From assembly GCA_004329165.1 (NCBI GenBank), contig CM014736.1, positions 59,337,479 through 59,401,478 of the forward strand: DNA of 64,000 bases, in the 5' to 3' direction. The notes beneath the pieces are model-generated. The model saw only the letters and a program-made list of their open reading frames with translations, ran no database searches and was not told the origin of the DNA. The position numbers and the translations under genes are program-made. Source of the DNA: Spatholobus suberectus. Lineage: Eukaryota; Streptophyta; Magnoliopsida; Fabales; Fabaceae. Below, in pieces: positions 48,530 to 61,556 of this stretch (position 1 is its first letter; the number at the start of each line of letters is the position of its first letter).

Positions 48530-48880
48530 CGGCGATGGGGTGTTCTCAATTTGGGACAATTTGGGATCTGATAGTCAGATTAGGGTTTGAATGGGAACGG
48601 AGAAGGAAGGACCAAAACGGCAATGGAGAAGAGCCACACTGAACTCAAAACGGAGAGATGTGAAAAGTAACGACCGGGATTTTGGTTTTGTTAGAATACT
48701 GACAGTTCCACGGTGTTCCATTGGATCAGGATTTTCTACGGTTTAAACAAAACTTTTGACAATCTTAGTTAAAAATAATTTTCTAACATGAAATTATGAA
48801 TAAATAATAAATAATATATACATTTTTACACTGTTAATGTATGGTAAATTTATTAATTTTATAATAAGTATTTTAACCCG
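48530..48880. other. Upstream region of the p24 gene
   Basis: The first 190 bp is fairly GC-rich and likely holds leader and promoter of the minus-strand gene, but no clear TATA box was found. A GTGTAAAA MITE-like fragment follows near 48,815-48,870. Confidence 0.5.
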
Positions 48881-48884
48881 TTGT

Positions 48885-49400
48885 TTGAATGTAATGAACT
48901 AGGAATGAAAGAATTAAAGAGAAGAAAAATAGAGAAAAAGTAAAATATTTTTATTGTTTAGATGGAATGACAAAAGAGGAAGCAATAAAATTTGTATTAG
49001 TAAGTCCACCAAAACCATTTTCTTACTCAAGTGGCATGAAATTGGGTGGAAATAGTTATGGTATTTTTATCATATTTTTGTTTTAAATTTTAAAAATCAA
49101 ATATTTTTTATAACATAATTTTTTAAAAAAATTGTTAAAAAAAATGAGGAGGTAAAAAGTTCAGATTTTTTTGGGGGATAAATCTATTTTTTTATTTGTA
49201 TAATTTTTTTTTTACAATTTCTTTCTTTTTTTCATTCTCATTTCTATTCATCTAAACAAGTGGGGAGAAAATTTTTCACTTTCTTCCTATTTTTATCTAT
49301 CTAAACAACATATATTTTTCATTATATTTTTCTTATATTTCTATCATTTTTGTTTCTTTTTTTTATTTTTTTCTTCTCTATTTTATTTCTAATCTAAATA
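48885..49400. mobile_element. hAT-like MITE, ~0.5 kb
   Basis: A purine-rich left half (GAAAGAATTAAAGAGAAG, TTGTTTAGATGGAATG) pairs loosely with a pyrimidine-rich right half (CATCTAAACAAGTGG, CTTCTCTATTTTATTTCTAA). Same end style as 31,845-34,200. Confidence 0.45.
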
Positions 49401-49655
49401 GAGTGTAAAAGTGATATCTGATGATTTCTTATTAATTAACCGTATAAAATCTTGTATAATGACAATGCATATCTATTTCACTTTCAAGTTATTCTATTAA
49501 AAATAAAATCATTCAGGTTATTAATTCTGCATTTAGTTCTTTTAAATTGAGATGGGTGTGTTTTAAAAATTAAAGCATAATTATAATTGTTGATTAAAAA
49601 ATTAATAATTAATTTTTTTCGTAATTTCATAATTTATTGAATACATACATTTTCA

Positions 49656-50321
49656 TAGTTATAATTGCAATGACTTAAATATGTTTCTAGCCCTATAACA
49701 TACCTGTTTTATGCTTTTAGTTCTTATAATTTTTTGGTTTAATTACATTTTGTGTCACCCAAGTTTCATTATCTTGCAAATTTTGTCACCATGTTTTTTC
49801 TCTCTCGCATTTTGCCACCCTATTTTTGAAATCTTGCAAATTTTGCTCAATCATCAACTGTTCAATAAATAAAAATTTGCAAAATTGGGCAAAATTTCAA
49901 AAATATGGTGGCAAAATATGAGAGAGAAAAAATACGGTGACAAAATTCATAAAATGATAAAACTTTGGTAGCACAAAGCGTAATTAAGCCTAATTTTTTT
50001 ATGGTTATGGTCCCTATAAAATTGTGTTTTACAATTGTATTCCTTAATAATATTTTTTTAATCCTTATAAAATTGTAAATTTTTTATATTGGTTCTTTTT
50101 ATATTAGAAGATATTTATTTTAGTCCTTATTATTTAAGAAACATCAAGCTTGTTTTCCAATAGATGATTGACATGTGATTAGTGAATAGTGATAGGGGCT
50201 AAAACTTTAAAATAAAATTTTAGAGAGACCAAAATCATAAGAAAAAATTTATAGGGACTAAGAGTATAAAACGTATATATTATAGACACTAAAAACATAT
50301 TAAAATCAATTATAATTTATC
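49656..50321. mobile_element. Legume foldback repeat with nested element
   Basis: ATAATTGCAATGACTTAAATATG at the left pairs with CATATTAAAATCAATTATAAT at the right, and TTTTAGTTCTTATAA with inverted AGGGACTAAGAGTAT. A second element (49,737-49,988) is inserted in its left arm. Confidence 0.65.
49737..49988. mobile_element. Foldback element, ~250 bp, TTAATTACATTTTGTGTCACCC ends
   Basis: Left end TTAATTACATTTTGTGTC and right end GTAGCACAAAGCGTAATTAA are inverted, and CTCTCTCGCATTTTGCCACC pairs with GGTGGCAAAATATGAGAG. Family of 3,604-4,080. Confidence 0.75.
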
Positions 50322-51211
50322 ATGTATCCTAACCCATTAGGGTCGGTCAAATGGTGGAGAGTTTAGGTAATGCATGAGATTATAAGTTCTAATTTTAGTA
50401 CAACAAAAAAGAAACAATCATGTATCCTTTATTTTAAAAGAGTCAAATTCATTAATTTTAGTTTAACGTTAGATGGAATAGATTTTAGAAACTAATATTG
50501 AAAGGATTGTTTATAAAATAATTGATATTAAAAAGTGATTAAATTTTACGAATGATATTGAAATATTATTTTATTTAAATAAGAAAATATAAATACATAA
50601 TTATTTTAAAAATTATGTGACTTCGATATTAAAAATTAAATTTTTTATTTCTTACAAAAATAATTTTATTTACTGCATAATAAAATTTAAAATTATAAAA
50701 AAGTTACCGTGAAAATTACTTAAAGTAATAACTCCGTATCATATATAGATAAAATTTCTTAATTAAAAGCCTTACAAAGTCAAAAATGTAAAAGGGTAAT
50801 TGATCAACCAAATAAAATGCATAAAAAGAATGAAGATATGAAATTCTTGTGTTTTTGGTTTCTTAAAGGTCTCCTGTCCTCCTTCAAAGAAAATCCTATT
50901 CCATCAGGCACTAAATATGGATAACTCTTTCAATGGAGATTCAAACATTAATTTATCACGTTATGAGAGACTAACTCTTTCTGCTAGATTCAACCCTTGT
51001 TAGTAAAAAATTCTTGTTTTAGAAGAATAGAAACACAGTAGCGGAATAATTGAAAGCGATGTGTCAATAGTGTATTTAATTCCTTTTCATTTCACAATTT
51101 AAAAATATTTTATCTTTTAATTTCTTTCATAAAAATGATGAAAAAGTAAAAACAAAATAATAAATCATTAAATAATATGATTCGTATTGATGATAAAAAT
51201 CACATTATTTC

Positions 51212-51256
<45 letters not shown>

Positions 51257-51740
51257 CATATTAACATACACTATAATATAACAAAATAATATATTTTAAT
51301 CTAATCTAATAATAATTTTTTTAATAGAATAAAAAATTAAATTAATATTAAAATATTTTATTATTTATAGAAAAATTTTATTATAATTATTTCACTTTTG
51401 TTTATAGATATTTAATTAGTAGAGCATTTCACAACTCATTTTTTTGCTTATTTCCCTATTAATGTTTATATTTTTCTATATATTTTCTATCAATTTAAAT
51501 GATCTTTTCCAACTCATTTTTATCTTTTCTTCTATTTACTTATATAAATTTTTCATTCATTTGAATAATTTTTTTCAATCTATTTTTCCACACTTTTGCA
51601 TAAATTTTTTATCCATTTTTTCTCATTCACATAGTTTTTTTTTTTTTTACTCATTTGAATAATTTTTTTAACACATTTACATGATTTTTTTTTCAACTCA
51701 TTTTGTTGAGAATGGAAATGAGCTTAGTCATTATTTCAAC
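50322..51740. other. AT-rich intergenic stretch
   Basis: No gene. A long (AT)n tract is at 51,216-51,252. The 72-codon plus-strand frame at 51,444-51,662 is a Phe/Ile/Tyr-rich low-complexity product of imperfect repeats of TCATTTGAATAATTTTTTT type and is not believed. Confidence 0.6.
51216..51252 (+). repeat. (AT)n microsatellite
   Basis: About 18 AT units. Confidence 0.95.
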
Positions 51741-51750
51741 TCAAGTCTAG

Positions 51751-54545
51751 TGTAACACCCATTTAATTTTAAATATAATTCATATTAATTTAGTTATTAA
51801 GTTTAAGTAAATAAAAATGTGTGTAAAATTTTTCCAGTTTTAAAAGAAATTCCAAACTTAACAGAATTTGGAAATGGTAATAAAATATGAAAAATATATA
51901 CATATATTTCATAAAACTGTACATTATGGTTTGAGTAATACATAACAGTCAGAAACAAAAGTACATCGAAATACATATACTACCTAGCCCACTATATACA
52001 TCAAAAGAGATCCTATACAGAGCAGTATTTATCTACCCTATCCCTTATACAAAAAAAAAAATACTATAGGTCTTCAGGTCCTCCTTCGTTGAGACGTTCT
52101 CTATCTCGTACTCAGCATCACGAAGCGTTAATGTCGTCTTCAATAATCGCGACCAATCATACACAAAAGAAAATAATGGAGTGAGGTGTTTTGTTCTAAA
52201 ATCACTTTTACATGTGCGGTAGGAAATCTACCATAAAACAAAGACAAAACACAACTGACAACACAAGAGATCCTAAGATTCATTCTAAGTTGTATCCGAC
52301 TACCCTTGACTAGGTATGGATCCATACTTCCCATTAGTGGGTAATAGTTCTCAACAGAACCTGGGAAGTGACTGGGAGTACATATACCTCTCTCAACACC
52401 ATCACATGGTACAGTCCTCGTCATCATTGAGGAACAAAATAACAATTTAGGATATCCATTTATAGAAGTATACTCTCAAACCAATCTTGGAATGCTGAGC
52501 AGTTGTCGGGGTTATCGAGTTTGGTCAGGCGAATATCCCGGCTCAAGGGGGCTACCCTAGCCATTGGGACCTTCACCACTCGATGCCTACCCCCAAGACC
52601 TCCACAAGTGGGTCCTTGCCTTTCATTCCTCAACGTACCAAACTGTGGCTTTCCTAGCAGGGTGCCATGTCACTACATGTCACTTGCTTTACATTACTCA
52701 CTAAACTATCAATTCCTAACTTCTCAAGCAGAGGTTTCCCTGGTCTCATTTAACTTGAGCACCAGTACAATCAACATTTCTGCCTTATTTTGCAGAAATT
52801 GCACAATACCAGAATTTTAACAGAATAACGACATAGCAATTATAGTATAATTACTAAAATTTTGGCAGAATAACAACTAAATAAATACATTTTAATTTTC
52901 TAAAATTGAGCAGAGTAACAGCTTAGCAAGCGCATTTTAATTTTCTAAAATTGAACAGAGTAACAGCTTAGCAAGTATAATTTAATAATTAAAATTTGAG
53001 CAGAGTAACAATTTAGTAATTATGATTTAATAATCTAAATTTGGGCAGAGTAACAACTTAGTAAAAATTAAAGTTTAACTTTAAATAATAATAACAATAC
53101 TAAAATTTAAGCCTAAACGGGTTTAGGAGAAAACCCTTCCTACCAACATGCAAAGTGACAGTAATTTAGAACCAACCCCACTCCCCCCATTACCTCTAAG
53201 ATAGTTGATGAAGAGGATGGAATTGTTGGTGCAAAGCTTCTAAGAGGAGAAATTCTACTAGTTGAAAACTAGCAAAATTTTAACATAAAAACTAGATAAA
53301 AAAATATTTTAGAGAGAGAAAACTTTAGAAAGAGAAGCTCTCTAGCTTGGGAGAGGAAAGGATGAGTGAAAATCTGAAAACTTTGAGGCCTATTTATAGA
53401 AGAAGGAGGGGGGTTAGGTGTCCAAATATTTACATCATCCATTATGTCACCATTATGTCATAAATCCAATTTTTATTTATTTTTAATCCAATTTAGGGAC
53501 ACATATCTCAAATAGGTGGTGAATCACCTATTTTAGGGTTGGGGACGTGCTCCACCAGCTGTCCCAAGCCTCCATGTGTCAAATTTTATCTGTAAGTGAA
53601 TTAACCGGTACCGACAAAAACGCCTAAACTTGAAAAAATTAGCTTTTAATATCAAAATAATGTATTTTAATGCAAAACTGGATAAATACATTAATTTTCA
53701 TCAAAAATAAATTTCTAATAATAAATTTTAATTTTTATTAATTTATTTCAAATTATATGTCTTTATTTTATATTTTTAAGCTAGAAAATTCATAGAAAAT
53801 CCATTTTAATTCAATAAATACCAAAATTTGTATCAAAATTATAAAATTAAATATTTTACCCATAATTAAACTAAAATTACTATTTTCACCCTTTTTGAGT
53901 GTCAAACCAGTACTGGCTGGCTTATTAGACACACAAGGGCATTTTGGTCATTTTACACAGAAATTCTAGAAAATTCCCAAAAATTCCCAAAATTATATTT
54001 TAATATATATGACATAATTCCAAGCTCAAATTGACATTTTAATGTCAATTGAATCTTTTCCTCATGTCAGTTCTTAATGTTGAGAAATAGGGATAAAATT
54101 GTCATTTTCTAATTTCTCTAGGCTCCGGCTCGGAAAAATTATTAAAAATCACGATTAAATAGCTCTTGAGATTTTGAGCAAAATGGTGGGAGTCAGAATT
54201 TCAAAATCCCTTTCCGATTTTTCAGAATTGTAGTGCCAAATATATATAAAAAACAGTGGAAGAATTAAAATAGGATTATTATATTTTTCACTACTTTTCT
54301 CTCAAAATAAAGTTTTTATAATGAGAGATATTTAATATAAAATTTTCAAAATATTTTGAGGTCAAAAAGTCTCCGATTGGTTCCAACAGTCAACTAGGGG
54401 TATTTTTGTCATTTTACAAAAATTATCTCAATAAATTCTAGAAAAATTTCTAAAATTATTATTAATTGTTCTAAATACATTGATGACTTAAAAACAATTT
54501 TTAAACATACAAAATAATTTAATATACAAAAGTAGGGGTGTTACA
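51751..54545. mobile_element. Solo LTR, 2,795 bp, with perfect TSD TCTAG
   Basis: Starts TGTAACACCC and ends GGGTGTTACA; the 5-bp direct repeat TCTAG lies at 51,746-51,750 and 54,546-54,550. It is the sister of 35,489-38,506 in the same orientation. A small region shared with it at 52,300-52,400 (GTATGGATCCATACTTCCCA, GGTAATAGTTCTCAACAGAA) forms a local hairpin. The minus-strand TATA box CTTCTATAAATAGGCC near 53,390-53,405 suggests it reads leftwards. No pol domain is inside. Confidence 0.9.
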
Positions 54546-54699
54546 TCTAGTTTCAAGATAAGATGTTGAAACAACTGATGTAGAAAGTCTACTTTATAGA
54601 TTAGTTGTAATTATAATTGATTACTTTTCATATCAATTGATTCAACATCTACATGTGGAACCAATTTGAAATGTTGAAAACAATCGATGTAAAAAGCCT

Positions 54700-57500
54700 T
54701 TTTGTACTAGTGTTGTTGTTTCAGATATTTCTTGTCACCACCACATGCCATGTCTCCCTCCACAAAAATATATTTGTCCTCCTCTAACTCATCAGGTATA
54801 TCTTCCCCCATATGGATTATTGACTTTGAAGCCTTTTAAGTCATCTAATTTCACATCCTTTGTATCCTTATGTCCCACCCCATCTATGTCAGTCATGACT
54901 ACTAATGGCATTCATATATGTCATTAACAAGCATTGGGTTTGTTCGCATGCCTATTTTGTCTCTTTTATATGTTTACTACATTCCTAATCTCACTTTGAG
55001 GTCAATTGTGTGATTTTGGTTTTTTATTTTATTTTCTTCCACCTATTGTTTTGTGCATGATCCTTAATTTAAAGGCTAATTGGGACATGCTATAGGTAAG
55101 GAGACTTTATATTTTGGATAAGCAAAGCATTCTAGATGTTGCAACTCTAGTGCTAACTTGTCATCTTTTTTATTTGAGTTCTTCCTCTTCTTATTTTTTA
55201 TTTATAGCACTTTCATCTTGGACATGTTTCTCTTTTCATTTAAAATATTGGCTTCTATAGGAGCTATAGAAAAGTTGTGAACTCATGCTGTTTTGGATTG
55301 TTGTGGTTGCAAACTTGCAAATTTTTTTGCTTTACCCTTTTTAAAAGTGTTTTTATTTCTGTTGCACCATTTGACTAGGTTTATTCTAAAGTGTAGGAGA
55401 CTATCACTTGTTCTTATCAAAGGTGGATCTAAATATTATGCCTCCTTTGTTGATGCTATACTTATTATTGTTGGTTTTATCTTACAAAACATCATGATGA
55501 ATTTTTTAGTATTTATTATATGTTCTGTGCATTTGTTAAAACTCAACATAATGTCATTATCAAGTGTTTTCAATGTACTAAATTCTTTGAAATACTTGCT
55601 TCTAATAGAACTTTTCAACTAACTTCTTATATTGACACTCCTAAACAAAATGGAATTACTAAAACAAAACATCCTCAAATTATTGAAATTGCTCGTTCAC
55701 TTCTTTTATCTGCCTTTGTTCCTAGTGAGTTTTGAGGGGAAGCTATCCTTACTACAATCCATGTTAATAATAGAATTCCATCCTTTGTTACTTTAGCTTT
55801 GTCTCCCTTTGAAAAATTATATGGTCATGCTCCTAAATATTCAGTGTTAAGAGTTTTTGGCTCTACTTGCTTTGTTCTTCATCCCGATATAGAACGTAAT
55901 AAATTGTTTTTTTATTCAATGATTTGTGTTTTTATTGCTTATGGTGATGGTCAAAAAGGATGTCATTAATATGATCCTATCACTCAAAAACTTTATATTT
56001 CATATCATGTTGTGTTTCTTAAGAATATACCATTTTACTTCGTTCATTCTAATTTTCATAGTCTTACAAAGTCTGATCTCACCCACTTTAATCCTTTTCA
56101 CACCAATATAAATACCACGTCTCTTAATGTGACACATCATTCAAATAATTCTGATCTTGATTCTTGTAAAGGTTGATACTAATGGTTTTGTCAATCTTGA
56201 TGCTCCTCTTATTTTTGCCTCCTTTGTCCTTATTGATCCTTAAGAACCTTTTATAATGATGGATCATCCTCCTTATTATCCTCAACGTAATTGAAAGTCC
56301 GCTCAATTACCAAGCTTTGTTTATTCCATTTACTTTACTTCTTTGACCTTTTTTTTTAACTACTTCTATCCATATTTTGTTTATGCTTTTCTCCAACTAA
56401 GAGGTTTTCTTAACTGTTTTTGGCAGCAAGTTATGGTGGGAGAACTTCCTGCTTTGAATAAGCTAAATACTTAGGACCTTGTCTCTTTTCTATTAGGACA
56501 AATTGCAATTGGTTTTTTGTTAGGTGTACAAGATCAAGTTTGGTGAGCAATACAATGCTTTTTTAGTTTATAAGAGATTTTCTCAACAATAAGGTATGTA
56601 TTATATATGAAGAAGCTTTTGCTCCTATTACCAAAATGACTACTATTTGTACTTTTATTGTAGTTGTATATGTTCGACAATGGCATATTTCTTAAATGGA
56701 TGTTAAAAATGCCTTCTTAAATGGTAATCTTGAAGAATAAGTTTACATAGTACTTCCTCTAGGTGTTTCTCATAATCTTGATGAAGTTTGTAAACTAAAG
56801 AAGGCTTTCATAATCCTACTCTCTTTATATGTTGATGACATGATTATTATTAAGGATGACCTTGATGGGGTGGCAGAGTTGAAATTGCAATTAGTTTAAC
56901 AATTTGAGATAAAAAATTTGGGGTACTCTTTGATACTTTTTTGGGAATTGAAACTCTCTTAGAGGTTATTTTCTTTCTCAATCTAAATAAATTGTCAACT
57001 TTCTTAAATAAGTTCATTTCTCTAACACTTGGACATTAAATAATCCTTTTGAGCTTAATGTTCAATATATCTCTTCTAATGACATTCCTATATGAGATCC
57101 CACTTTCTATCATATTTTTATTGGCAGTTTGGTGTATCTTACCATCATTAGACATGATGTTGTTTGTGTAGCGCATATTGTTAGTTAGTTTGTTGATTCT
57201 TGTACTTTAGTTCATTGGCAATTGTTCTCCATATTCTTCATTATCTTCGGTGCACTCAATTTTAGAGTCTTTTGTTTCCTTATTCATCCTCCTTGAAATT
57301 GCATGCTTACCCAAATGCTTATTGGACTTAGTGGTTCTACTAATAGTAAGTCTACCATTGGGTTTTCTATAGTTCTAGGGGATTCTCTTATTTATTGGAA
57401 GATTAAGAAGCAACCAATTGTCTCTCAATCTGCTATTGAAGCTGTGTATCGTGCCATGGCATCCACCATTATAGAAATAGTGTGGTTACATTGGTAGTTG
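54700..57500 (+). pseudogene. Ty1/copia pol remnant (integrase, reverse transcriptase, RNase H)
   Basis: Frames shift and stop often, but the order is canonical. Integrase pieces: TPKQNGITKTKHPQIIEIAR then SLLLSAFVPSEF (55,637-55,732), SPFEKLYGHAPKYSVLRVFG then STCFVLHPDIERNKLF (about 55,802-55,910). Reverse transcriptase pieces: MDVKNAFLNGNLEE (from 56,696) and the active site YVDDMIII (56,828-56,851), with a large piece between them lost. RNase H: STNSKSTIGFSIVLGDSLIY, then WKIKKQPIVSQSAIEAVYRA (57,303-57,497), where the usual AEAEYRAMA reads AIEAVYRAMA. No LTRs, primer site or gag could be tied to it. The translated order is unlike the minus-strand element at 13,996, so it is a different insertion. 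Confidence 0.85.
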
Positions 57501-57881
57501 GTTACTTACTAATATAGGTGTCTCTTTCTTTGGACCAACTCCTATGTATTGTAATAATATCATAAATTTAGATTTTATTCCCAAAATACCCATAAAATTA
57601 AATGATTTAAGTGATGATCTATGTATTTGATGACACTTAATCAATCATAATTCCAAGCAACAATTTTTTTCTCACCAATGACTATCTCATGCAAAAAAAA
57701 CATCTCCAATAATTAGTCATTCAAGGTGAAATTCATCCACTTACATGAAGAATAAGTGAATGTCTTGTTAACATAAACTTTACAATAAATAAGAGTATAA
57801 AAGGAATTTAGTAACTAATACATTTGAAAATGAATCTATGTTTCTTATAATTAGGACCAAAAAAATGCACACAATATTTTT

Positions 57882-59441
57882 TGTAGATCACAAAAAAACA
57901 TTAGAAGGGGGTTGAATTATTTTTTAAGAAATTTGCACAAATCTTTTTGATAAACAACTTTTCATCTTATCAAACAGATGATATATTTGAAGGTTAAAGA
58001 AAGACACTATTTTATCCCCTTTTAAAGATTATGTTAAAAGCTTTATCAAAACAAGTTATGTTTGAAGAAGGATAAACTTAAAACACAATATAAAAGAGAT
58101 ATAAAGAAATCAACACAAAGGTTTTATATTGGTTTGTCTCCAACCTGAGATTATGTCTAGTTCTTGGCAATACCATCAAGTTTCCACTAGCTTAACTAAG
58201 TTACAAGTATTCTTTTTACAATGATAGACAATAACTCTCCCCCGAACACAACTTACAACTTTCATCGTACTGTGCTCTCCAAAGAGCAACTCTTCTTAAT
58301 ATCAAAAGGTGCTTAATTTGGATCCCATTCTAATCTAACTAAGGATTCTCGAATTAATCAAAATGTCAAAAACATAACATGTCTTTCTTTTTTTTTATAT
58401 TACCCATTTTGGTACTAAAAAAACTACTTGTTTATATCCTCACCAATCGGACAATACCATGTAATTTTCTATGCTTGTTTTAGTGCTCTTTACTTTATTT
58501 GTTGGGGCCATAGGAATTTCTTTTAGCCAAAAAGGAATAGATTGGGATATATTATCAAAATTGTTAATTTTGTTTATAAACCTTTTACATAAAAATTCAA
58601 AAAAATTTGTGCATTCCAAGCCTCTTTAGGCTTTTATACCTAGTATTCTTTGGTTTGGTTCTCTAAGCAAAACAACAATTATTCTTTGTTACAAAGCTTC
58701 TTTAGGCTTCCTCTTTTTTGCTTAGAATAAGGTTAGGGTAATTCTCACAAACTACTTTGTCTTTATCAAACAAATGTACAAGGTTTTAGCATAAGTCTTA
58801 AGTCTTAAAGAATTTCAAAAGAAAGAGAAGAGAGCATTTTAAAGCTTAAGAAAATTACAAGATTTTGCCAAAAAGTTATTCTGAAGTCTTTATCATTGGT
58901 ATATGTAGGCCTTTAGAAAGTAGCCATTGTGAATACTTTGCCTTGCACTGTCTTTCTTTTTCTTCAGAGAAAGAAAGTGAATGTTGGAGCATTAATGATT
59001 GTATTCAATGCCTTTCACTAACTTGTCATTTTGATAAGATAAAACAACTTGCTTATCTTGTTTTTCATACCAACTATCGTGCCACTGGAAGCATGTTTGC
59101 TTTTATTAATAGAAGTACATTGTTGTACTTTGTCAGTGGTAGCTAAGCACATCTTTTCACAAAGTAGGTGAGTTTTTTCTGTTAACTTCTCTTTAAGCTT
59201 CCCTGATATGCTTCTGACCTTATAAGACATTAGAATTGAGCCTTTTAGTCCTTGGAATTGAGCTATATATATATATATATGCAAATATATTAGTTGAAGC
59301 ACTACTTTTTATGTATCGTCTAAATAAGATGATTTTACTTTGTTTTTCATAAACAAAACATTTTCAATCTTAATTAAAAATTTAATAGCTTGTTTGTTTA
59401 ATCAGAACATAATTTGAGGTCCTTAATTGTCCTTTGTCCTA
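57882..59441 (+). mobile_element. LTR-like repeat related to 31,975-33,078
   Basis: Begins TGTAGATCACAAAAAAACAT, then AGAAGGGGGTTGAATTA, and shares in order TTTTATATTGGTTTGTC, CAACCTGAG, GTCTAGTTC and GTTACAAGTATTC with the 31,975 element. It may end at CCTTTGTCCTAACA (59,441). The 5-bp flanks TTTTT and TTTTC are uninformative. The 93-codon plus frame at 58,865 lies inside and shows no known domain. Confidence 0.45.
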
Positions 59442-59852
59442 ACATTTTCTTATAAAAAAGACCAAAGAAAATATAGTATATGTTAAATTTATGAATTTAT
59501 TTAATGAAGCAAGAATTTTTTTTAAATTTTATAACAATTTATAGACTTGATTTATTCAATAAGAATTTTTAACTTAATGGTTGGATTATTGAACATTAAT
59601 AAATACAAAAATTTGTTGAATCAAATAATTCTACCAAAAGTTACTTTTAGAGTAATTGTATTACATCAATTTAAGTTACATACATTATTACATATTATAA
59701 CAGTTTTTTAATTAGATAATTTTATTTTAGAACTTTTCGTTAAATTAGAAGTTCCTTTCATATAGACCATATTTACAAAATTATATTTTAATCCAAAGTT
59801 ATTTGATACTTCATTTATGTACATCAAAATTAACACAATATATACTTTAAAA

Positions 59853-60066
59853 GTATATACAAATATGAATTAGCTTATTATCTTCTTATTGTTGTTCAAT
59901 TTTGCATAAATTTGACGCAAACAATCAAGGTAATATATAGTTATAATTCAACGATAAAAATATATACAAATTTGAATCATTTTATTATCTTCTTATTGTT
60001 GTTCAATTTTGAATAAATTTGATGCAAACAATTAAGGTAATATATAGTTATAATTCAATGATCAAA
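59853..60066 (+). repeat. 107-bp tandem duplication
   Basis: TATCTTCTTATTGTTGTTCA and GGTAATATATAGTTATAATT each occur twice with a 107-bp offset (first block at 59,879 and 59,986). The copies differ at only a few positions. Confidence 0.9.
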
Positions 60067-60223
60067 TTGATAAAAATCATATATATAAAGTTATGGATGG
60101 TGTAATAGTTGATGTAACTTATGCTAGTATAATGTGATCTCTCCCTCTCCTTCTCTCCCATCTCTCTATATACATTGCTCCTTAAATTAATCAATGGTCT
60201 ATAATTATATTTTGAGTCTAATT

Positions 60224-60692
60224 TAGGGTTGAATATGGTTTTAGTTTTTGTAAAATGAGCAAATTTTGATTTTGGTTCCTATAAAATTTTTTATTTTGTT
60301 TTCATTTGTATAAATCTAAAATCAATAGTTTTGGTTCCTACCATCATATGACATTAGTCAACTGTCTATGTGTAACGAAATATCTTATGGTCATTCCTGA
60401 TGACACTTAATAATGCATATTATATGTGGTATCATGTCAACGTGTGACTCCCTATAAATACTATTTATCTATCCTAAAATAAATGTTAGGGATTTAAATA
60501 ATGATTTCAAATTTTGAAGAGATAAAGACTAAATAATTTTTTTTCCAAGGATGAAAAGCAAAATTTGCTCATTTTATAGGAATCAAAAATAATAATTTTA
60601 AATTTTAGAAGGATAAAAATTAAAGAAAAAATAGTTTAAGGACAAAAAACAAAAATTTGTTCATTTTGTAGGGACTAAAAATATGTTTTAAC
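60224..60692. mobile_element. Legume foldback repeat
   Basis: AGGGTTGAATATGGTTTTAG at the left and GGGACTAAAAATATGTTTTA at the right are inverted ends; AAATGAGCAAATTTTGATTT pairs with AAAAATTTGTTCATTTT. Same family as 11,037 and 49,656. Confidence 0.75.
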
Positions 60693-60704
60693 TATTTAAT
60701 TTAT

Positions 60705-60815
60705 ATCTACTATCAATGTAAAACATTTTACACAAACATCTAATAGAAATTCACTCTATTCACATATTATATTAATTAATAGAATGACATTGTAAAATAA
60801 TTAAATCCAATTAGA
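60705..60815. repeat. GTGTAAAA-family MITE fragment
   Basis: ACTATCAATGTAAAACATTTTACAC and GACATTGTAAAATAATT resemble the ends of the copies at 9,023 and 30,570. Confidence 0.45.
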
Positions 60816-60940
60816 TATTTATTTTTAAAAGATTACACTAAAAATGCATATAAATTAAATTCTTCTACTTTTTTGTGAGAGATAACTTGAGTTTAATTCC
60901 TGTATAACATCATCGGTAGGGGTGAGAAGTTTAAATAGGG

Positions 60941-61556
60941 TGTAAATGAGTCGAGCTGAGCTGAGCCGAGTACCTAAAGTTAGGCTTATCTTGTGAAAAA
61001 AATTAGTTGCTCAAGTTTGGCTCATTTATTTACACGAGCCTAGTTGAAAGCTTGAACTTGACTTGTTTAACTCATTTATAATTTAATTATTTTTGTTTTA
61101 TGAAAAAATTTCTTACATTTTTAGCTTTATCAGTTTAATATTTAATAAAAATTTAAATACTATATGATGATCTACAAATAGAAATATATGCTTAACATGT
61201 GGCATGTGAAACTCAAACATTCTAGACTATTATATTTTCATAATCTAGTAAATAAAAAAATTTATAGCTTCTTGACTACTATAAAAAAGAAACTTCAAAA
61301 TCAATTTATTGCTCTCAATAAAGTTCTACATAGTTCTATAATAAATATATAAATAGCAAAGGATAGTAAAGTTTACAATTATCAATTTAAATAAACGAGC
61401 TATTCACAAGTCATTAATGTCGAACTCCTAAAGCTTGAGCTTGGTTTATTTAAATAATTGAGCCAAATTTTAAGTTTGAGTTTATTTATTTAATTAGATG
61501 AATGAGCTTAAATGAACATTTAACAAGTCGAGTTCGAATAGTTCACAAATAGCTTA
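60941..61556. mobile_element. Inverted repeat with GTCGAGCTGAGCTGAGCCGAG ends
   Basis: GAGTCGAGCTGAGCTGAGCC and TTGCTCAAGTTTGGCTCATT at the left pair with TGAGCCAAATTTTAAGTTTG and ACAAGTCGAGTTCGAATAG at the right. Such GAGCTCGAGC repeats are common in plant genomes. No coding sequence. Confidence 0.6.

Noticed and set aside
51444..51662. 72-codon Phe-rich frame resembling a membrane protein
   Set aside because: Low-complexity AT-rich repeats; hydrophobicity follows from base composition.
58865..59146. 93-codon plus-strand frame
   Set aside because: Lies within an LTR-like repeat and shows no known motif; no splice signals support it.
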